The notes under the pieces: generated by a model | The model's database searches: none | What the model saw: the letters and a program-made list of their open reading frames with translations, nothing else | Told to the model about the DNA's origin: nothing | Shown here: in pieces, positions 29,986-34,129 of the stretch | How positions within the stretch are numbered: position 1 is the stretch's first letter | Layout of the letters: the number at the start of each line of letters is the position of its first letter | DNA from: Bremia lactucae | Taxonomy: Eukaryota > Oomycota > Peronosporomycetes > Peronosporales > Peronosporaceae | Assembly (NCBI RefSeq): GCF_004359215.1 | Contig: NC_090624.1 | Location: 1,202,455 to 1,236,583, forward strand | Reading direction: 5' to 3' | Length of the DNA: 34,129 bases | Translations under genes and position numbers: made by a program

Positions 29986-30032
29986 TTGCCTTTTTTCCCG
30001 TTGACGATCCTACTAAATGTAAAATCATTCTT

Positions 30033-30047
30033 AAAGAGGGGGTGTGG
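30033..30047 (+). other. Polypurine tract of element 3
   Basis: AAAGAGGGGGTGTGG immediately before the LTR start TGTAAAGGGC, in plus orientation. It confirms that the outer parts of element 3 are plus oriented. Confidence 0.75.
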
Positions 30048-30543
30048 TGTAAAGGGCTAGTGCCTAATGTTACACACCTTGACGGGAAGTCAATTACTTT
30101 ATATGAAGTAATTTGACCTGTCACTAGGGTGAGACTTACATAGTGACCTACCCTTGTGTAGGTGATGTACATATGTGCATTCACAGTGAAAGGGATGACG
30201 TCTAGCGTCATCCGCGAGCTGAGGTATCCAGAACAATACGCTCGTCACGTAGAGATGCCACACCTACAGAGATGGCATCTATTTATTGGTTAAGAAGGCT
30301 TCATTTTAATTCTAATGAATATAAATCAGTCTTAAACTTCTTTCTTGATAACAAGTGCGCACGTGCAGACGAGTACGCTTCCATAGCGACACTTATTCTG
30401 AAGCACAAGTTCGTTAAGTGAGGTCGCGTCAGGCGCCCACCAACTACCTCACTGCACGTGAGAGAAGACGTTCAAACCTTTTCCTCGCTGTGCTAGCAGG
30501 TGTGTGCTTGTAGTGGAGGCCGCTTTAGAAGCGCCCGCCTACA
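30048..30543 (+). repeat. LTR-A copy iv, 3' LTR of element 3
   Basis: Begins TGTAAAGGGCTAGTGCC and ends GCGCCCGCCTACA; aligned with copy iii over its whole length with moderate divergence. Contains AATTACTT/AAGTAATT arms (about 30091-30112) and the inverted repeat at 30195-30211. Followed by the target duplication TGAGC. Confidence 0.85.
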
Positions 30544-30548
30544 TGAGC

Positions 30549-30741
30549 TATCGAATTGAGCAGAATACTTCACTCTTACTTCACTAATTGCGGACATGGC
30601 TAACGACCCACCACCCGAAAGTTTAAAAGTTTAATTTTCCTTGAAAATTTCTCCGTGTGGGCTCGACTCCGTCCCATCTGCCTTCGGTTTTAGCTTAAAA
30701 TTTGAAGAGGTTGTCTAGTAGCACCGCTTAAGGATACGCAC
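30549..30741. other. Spacer between element 3 and the right LTR-B element
   Basis: 193 bp with no recognisable gene or repeat; includes an AAAGTTTAAAAGTTTAATTT tract. Confidence 0.4.
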
Positions 30742-31246
30742 TGTAACGGAGTATCCCGTTAAAAATATATTATTTGTTATAAGATAAATAATAAATATAA
30801 TATCTTATGAGACGAAATAAATATAGAAGACAAAATTATTATCCTTAATAACTTTGACTTAATAGTTCTAATATTACCAAATTTGGAAATTTTGACGCCA
30901 TGAGACATAAGTTCTATTGTTTGATTGATTTAATCAAGTCAATTCCGCCAATCATTATAAGACGCGATTGTACGGTGCGCAAGGAGGCGCCATACCTAGT
31001 TTGTTAGTAATATAATAAAGTCAGAAGTGACTAGATGATCGTTACGTAGGATATGTTCTTTCAAATTTTACCTTTTACTCTATTCTAAAGCCTTAAAAGT
31101 AATCTTTGGTAGCTAAGACAACTTAGCTACCTGTAATCTACCTCTGCACATCGTGTACGTGAAGTAATCGAGGCACCCCACCTTCACTGTAATAAGTGTA
31201 GGTTGTCTAGTACTGTTAACAGTACTAGCAAAGGGTGCCCGTTACA
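30742..31246 (+). repeat. LTR-B-like 5' LTR of the right gypsy element
   Basis: 505 bp from TGTAACGGAG to TGCCCGTTACA. Shares with LTR-B the ends and the block CCTCTGCACAT, GTGTACGTGAAGT, but is AT-rich and diverged in the middle. Followed by a leader in which the primer site is altered (AGATAGCACTTCGTAGTCC where others have TGGTAGCACTT). Confidence 0.7.
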
Positions 31247-31279
31247 CAAGATAGCACTTCGTAGTCCGCTCAACGGCCC

Positions 31280-32405
31280 ACGCACGTTCCATCAAACATG
31301 GGCATGTTGGATTAAGAAAGAGGGAGCTTTCAAGCCCCTCAAGAAGGCTATCACGCAACGCATCAAAGGGTTACTCACTTAAGTGACCTTGACTGGAGAG
31401 CAATCGAACGGACGGGTTCGGTCATAGACGGGCTAGCCGTTGGCACCATCCTGTTCACTCTGAGCACAGATGAACGACATGCATCCATGGCCTAGTTTAT
31501 ACAACACGAGGTCGATGGGGCTCAAGAGAAAGTAGCATTGTTTCATAAACAAGACTCTCAACACGCGGATGTGTTGAGAGAACAGGGTGCTCAACAATTA
31601 GAGCTGTTAAGACAGCATCATTTACATGCTGCTAGACCCGAAACGTAACGTTCTAAGTTTAAGGTAGTCGAAGGCGGCCCCTTTTAAGATGGTTCGTCGA
31701 ATTTGACGACGCCATTGAAGCTCGCTGTATCGGTGATTATGCGACAAAATGAAATTCAGCATGCCCAACTTAGCCGGACGTGCCAAATCTTAGGCCTTGG
31801 CGCTGAAGCTTCACGACCAATGAGTCTTTGGGTCGTATAAGGTATTTGAGACCCGACTTAGGCAAACATTTGAGCCTTTAAGTGCCGAATACAGGGCTCA
31901 AGCCGAGCTTCTAGATTTGAAGCGGCATAAGCGTGACCTTCACGCTTATGCCCATCATACACTTACCTGGTCAGTTGTATCGTGAGTCATCCAATTGATG
32001 AACAAACACAGGTAACTGTAATTATTATAGGTCTTGTAGACGGTCTGTTAAGACCCACCTATTCCGGTTTGAATTTGAGTCGCTCGACCAAGTGATCTCT
32101 ATAGTGAAACAGGAGGACTTCAGCTTAACCGCCCAACAATCTTTGTCCACTCTGGCCTCCGAGACGACAAAAAATGAAAGTCCAGAACCTATGGACCTCT
32201 CCTATGTAGAGAGCGAGAAACCTCGCTCTTCAAATTACAAACGATTACAAAAATGTAATCGTTGTCAAAAGACGGGCGCCTATGAGTGTAGTGCCCCATG
32301 GCCAGTGCCTCGAAGAACTGAGCGAAAAGATCGGCCTCCCGCTACGAACAGCGGAGGACGCGGATCCGACGCTGTTGCGAAATTGCAACGGCGATGCGTA
32401 TCGTA
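31280..32405 (+). pseudogene. Gag of the right gypsy element, broken
   Basis: Homologue of the minus-strand gag at 147-1322. The N-terminal part is heavily frameshifted (31400-32000). The frame 32092-32406 carries VKQEDFSLTAQQSLSTLASE, MDLSYVESEKPRSSNYKRL and the nucleocapsid CNRCQKTGAYEC: the knuckle is shortened, with the zinc-binding His missing. Dead copy. Confidence 0.75.
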
Positions 32406-32439
32406 AAAAAACGGTCAGGCTCAGTAGGTGCGGAGCGCC

Positions 32440-33237
32440 CTACTGATCCAGCAACGTCAAAAGAATTTTGACGAAGTTGCTCTCACATACAAACATTGGC
32501 TGAAACTGCCCCAGGAGATGAGGTTGACCTCATCACCTTAAAAATAAAAGCGTCATAAATTGCCACTTAAGTATCTAGTCGAACAATTTTATGCGACGCC
32601 AATCGCTAGAAGATTGCAGGCTCAAGTTCGTTACGCACGATATACCTCTTACGAGCATGACAGTGCGCTTAGCGGCAGGCGGATCTGTTACAGTAATATT
32701 GGTATCAAACTCTCACTTGTGGGTCGGTCTTTTGCACGACTGTACTAGACCTCAGTGTAAAAAATTATCAAGCTATGGAGTTAGATACCGACGGTTGTGC
32801 ACAAGCAAAGGCAGGGTCGAAGTTCGACCACTCCAATAAGTTGAGTGGTACGAAACAAGGATGTTTGCTTAAAAACACCATCAAAGAATATTTGATACGC
32901 CTGTCTATAAGAGGCAGTGCGAAAGCCCTAGATTGACTAGAGAGCCGATCGTAGAGGATATCGCTGTGGATGCGCAACCACAGCTAGAGGCAGTTGAGGA
33001 GGATACTTCCCAAATAAAACTTGAGGGAATAAGCCCCCCAATAATCTGCGGGGATAAGTCCCCGGAAACCTGTGGTCGAAGGTTCCCAGGTACCTTTGAA
33101 AATAAGTCCCAAAGAGTAAACTGGGACATTAAATGACTTAGTAAACAATGGATAAAGTGTAGGTGCTTATACACTTGATCTGATAGCGCCTCCGAAGTTA
33201 ACTTCGGAGATAGCTCAATTGCCAACGCTAAGCCGAA
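32440..33237 (+). pseudogene. Protease and pol linker of the right gypsy element, decayed
   Basis: SNNFMRRQSLE-type protease start near 32570-32610 (the catalytic core is destroyed by a stop), then FVTHDIPLTSMTVRLAAGGSV at about 32627-32690, typical of the gypsy protease-linker. The remainder to 33237 is a low-complexity linker (QPQLEAVEEDTSQIKLEGIS at 32970) with short GGG/CCC-rich repeats. Confidence 0.6.
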
Positions 33238-33399
33238 ACGGTTCTTGCGTGATCTGCGTAGTGGCAAAGTCAAGCAGATCTGCGTACTTGTAAACGGTTC
33301 TTGCGTGATCTGCGTAGTGGCAAAGTCAAGCAGATCTGCGTACTTGTAACGGTTCTTGCATGATCTGCGTAGTGGCAAAGTCAAGCAGATCTGCGTACA
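33238..33399 (+). repeat. Triplicated 55-56 bp unit in pol linker
   Basis: Three direct copies at 33238-33293, 33294-33348 and 33349-33399 (last partial), nearly identical. Each encodes, in one of the three frames, the pol-linker peptide RFLRDLRSGKVKQICVLV. The 56- and 55-bp lengths change the frame between copies, so the expansion disrupts pol. Confidence 0.9.
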
Positions 33400-33692
33400 C
33401 AGATGCCAACTACGTGGACGATATTCGGTCGGCACTAGTATTTTCTAAGAACAAAGGGATTTTCAGCAGCTCATCGATGGAGAAAGTGTCCTCGACGAGA
33501 AGACTCGGATGAAACGTTTTACGTCTCAATATTGGAAGTCTTTGAAGACGAATCCTTTACATAAAGATTTGATCGAATTCAAGGATGTAATCCCTGATTC
33601 CGTACCGTATAAGTTGCCTAACAAAAAAGGCACTCGACACGAAATCGACCTGATTCCACGTTCGGAATACTGTATCATGAAGCAGAGGCCAT
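33400..33692 (+). pseudogene. Start of RT of the right gypsy element, truncated
   Basis: A frame from 33509 reads KRFTSQYWKSLKTNPLHKDL, EFKDVIPDSVP and GTRHEIDLIPRSEYCIMKQR, the region just before the RT fingers. It is cut by the LTR-A at about 33693, which replaces the expected QWPLPREQ continuation. Confidence 0.75.
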
Positions 33693-34129
33693 TGACGTCG
33701 TAATGCGGCCACGCTCTTCTTAGACACACACCCTAGCACAGCGAGGAAGCGGTTTAACCTGCTTCTCTTGCGTGCAGTGTGGTAGTTTTGGTGGGCGCGC
33801 AAGGGACCTCACCCAACACACTAAGTACTTTGGTTAAGTGTCGTCACGGGAGCGGTAATCCGGCTCCTCGTGCGCACTTACCAAGCAGGAAGTAGTTTTC
33901 AGACTGATTTATATTTAATCGTATTAAATATAAATACCTACTTCTACCAATTAAAATGTCATTTCTATAGATAACACTTAATATGTATTGCGAGCGTATC
34001 TTTCTAGATACCTCGCGTAACGGATGACGCTAGGCGTTATCCTTCCTAATGTGAATGCACCCATGTGCATCACATACACAAGGGTTGGTCACAAATGTGC
34101 ACCACACCCGAGTGCTGGGTCTAATTACT
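33693..34129 (-). repeat. LTR-A copy v, cut by window end
   Basis: Begins TGACGTCGTAATGCGGCCACG and follows copies i and ii through CACAGCGAGGAAGCGG, GTGTCGTCACGGGAGCGG and the inverted repeat at 34024-34040, up to TCTAATTACT at the edge. Minus orientation. It is either a solo LTR or the 3' LTR of an element lying to the right. It interrupts the RT of the right gypsy element. Confidence 0.85.

Larger units (their letters stand above)
27384..29995 (-). other. Inverted internal block of element 3
   Basis: Left junction: RT sequence changes to the leader of the aORF (AGCGACCTGTGT, as at 14469-14480). Right junction: RNase H sequence (GCGGTTAGTTTATTGC, compare 17486-17501) changes to the leader of the polypurine tract (AAATGTAAAATCATTCTT). 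The RT-RNase H connection (about 250 bp in element 1) is missing at the breakpoints. Confidence 0.8.
23809..30543 (+). mobile_element. Element 3: LTR-A gypsy element with inverted 3' interior
   Basis: 6,735 bp bounded by the perfect 5-bp duplication TGAGC (23804-23808 and 30544-30548). LTRs of 510 and 496 bp, both in plus orientation. Order: 5' LTR, gag, protease, linker, RT (all plus), then 27384 to about 29995 with aORF on plus and chromodomain, integrase and RNase H on minus, then polypurine tract and 3' LTR. In element 1 the aORF is opposite to RT and integrase parallel to it, so the central-right block is inverted here. All coding parts are broken. Confidence 0.85.

Noticed and set aside
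33238..33399. Direct repeats considered as a CRISPR array
   Set aside because: The units are contiguous without unique spacers, number only three, and encode a known pol-linker peptide; this is a tandem duplication in a eukaryotic retroelement.
32905..33435. 176-codon minus-strand ORF over the 55-bp repeats
   Set aside because: Its length is created by the repeats, it is antisense to recognisable pol sequence, and no homologous frame is kept in other elements.

Overview
This window looks like nuclear DNA of an oomycete, probably a Phytophthora or downy-mildew relative. That assignment is an inference. It rests on three compact protein genes with 50-75 bp GT-AG introns (a MAP3K-type kinase, a ferlin and an apoptosis-inducing-factor flavoprotein), set in deep layers of decayed Ty3/gypsy retrotransposons. 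I see no rRNA, tRNA, CRISPR array or bacterial-style operon.

Layout. 1-2019: minus-strand 5' end of a gypsy element (protease start, broken gag, primer-binding site, 5' LTR of family 'LTR-B'). 2350-12600: gene island with the kinase (+, six exons), the ferlin (-, five exons, about 1,969 aa) and a single-exon AIF-like mitochondrial oxidoreductase (+). Kinase and ferlin converge; ferlin and AIF diverge from a 182-bp gap. 12920-23478: a minus-strand chromovirus-like element ('element 1', LTR family 'LTR-A'). Its 3' LTR carries two nested solo LTR-B insertions with perfect 5-bp target duplications, and its gag-pol contains a 1.89-kb tandem duplication joined at a single N (20264). 23809-30543: a second LTR-A element ('element 3', plus strand) bounded by a 5-bp duplication TGAGC, whose 3' internal third (about 2.6 kb) is inverted. 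30742-33692: a plus-strand LTR-B-type element (LTR, gag, protease remnant, pol linker with a 55-56 bp triplication, start of RT). 33693-34129: another LTR-A, cut by the window edge.

The most interesting signal is an antisense open reading frame (aORF) in the LTR-A elements. It lies between integrase and 3' LTR, on the strand opposite gag-pol, and overlaps the integrase chromodomain. Two diverged copies (14501-16026 and 27432-28927) can be aligned as protein, and their differences fall mainly on third codon positions of the aORF frame, not of the pol frame. This architecture is known for plant Tat/Ogre-type elements; I know of no description in oomycetes but could not search. All retroelement genes here carry frameshifts or stops, so each copy is dead. 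The three cellular genes look intact.
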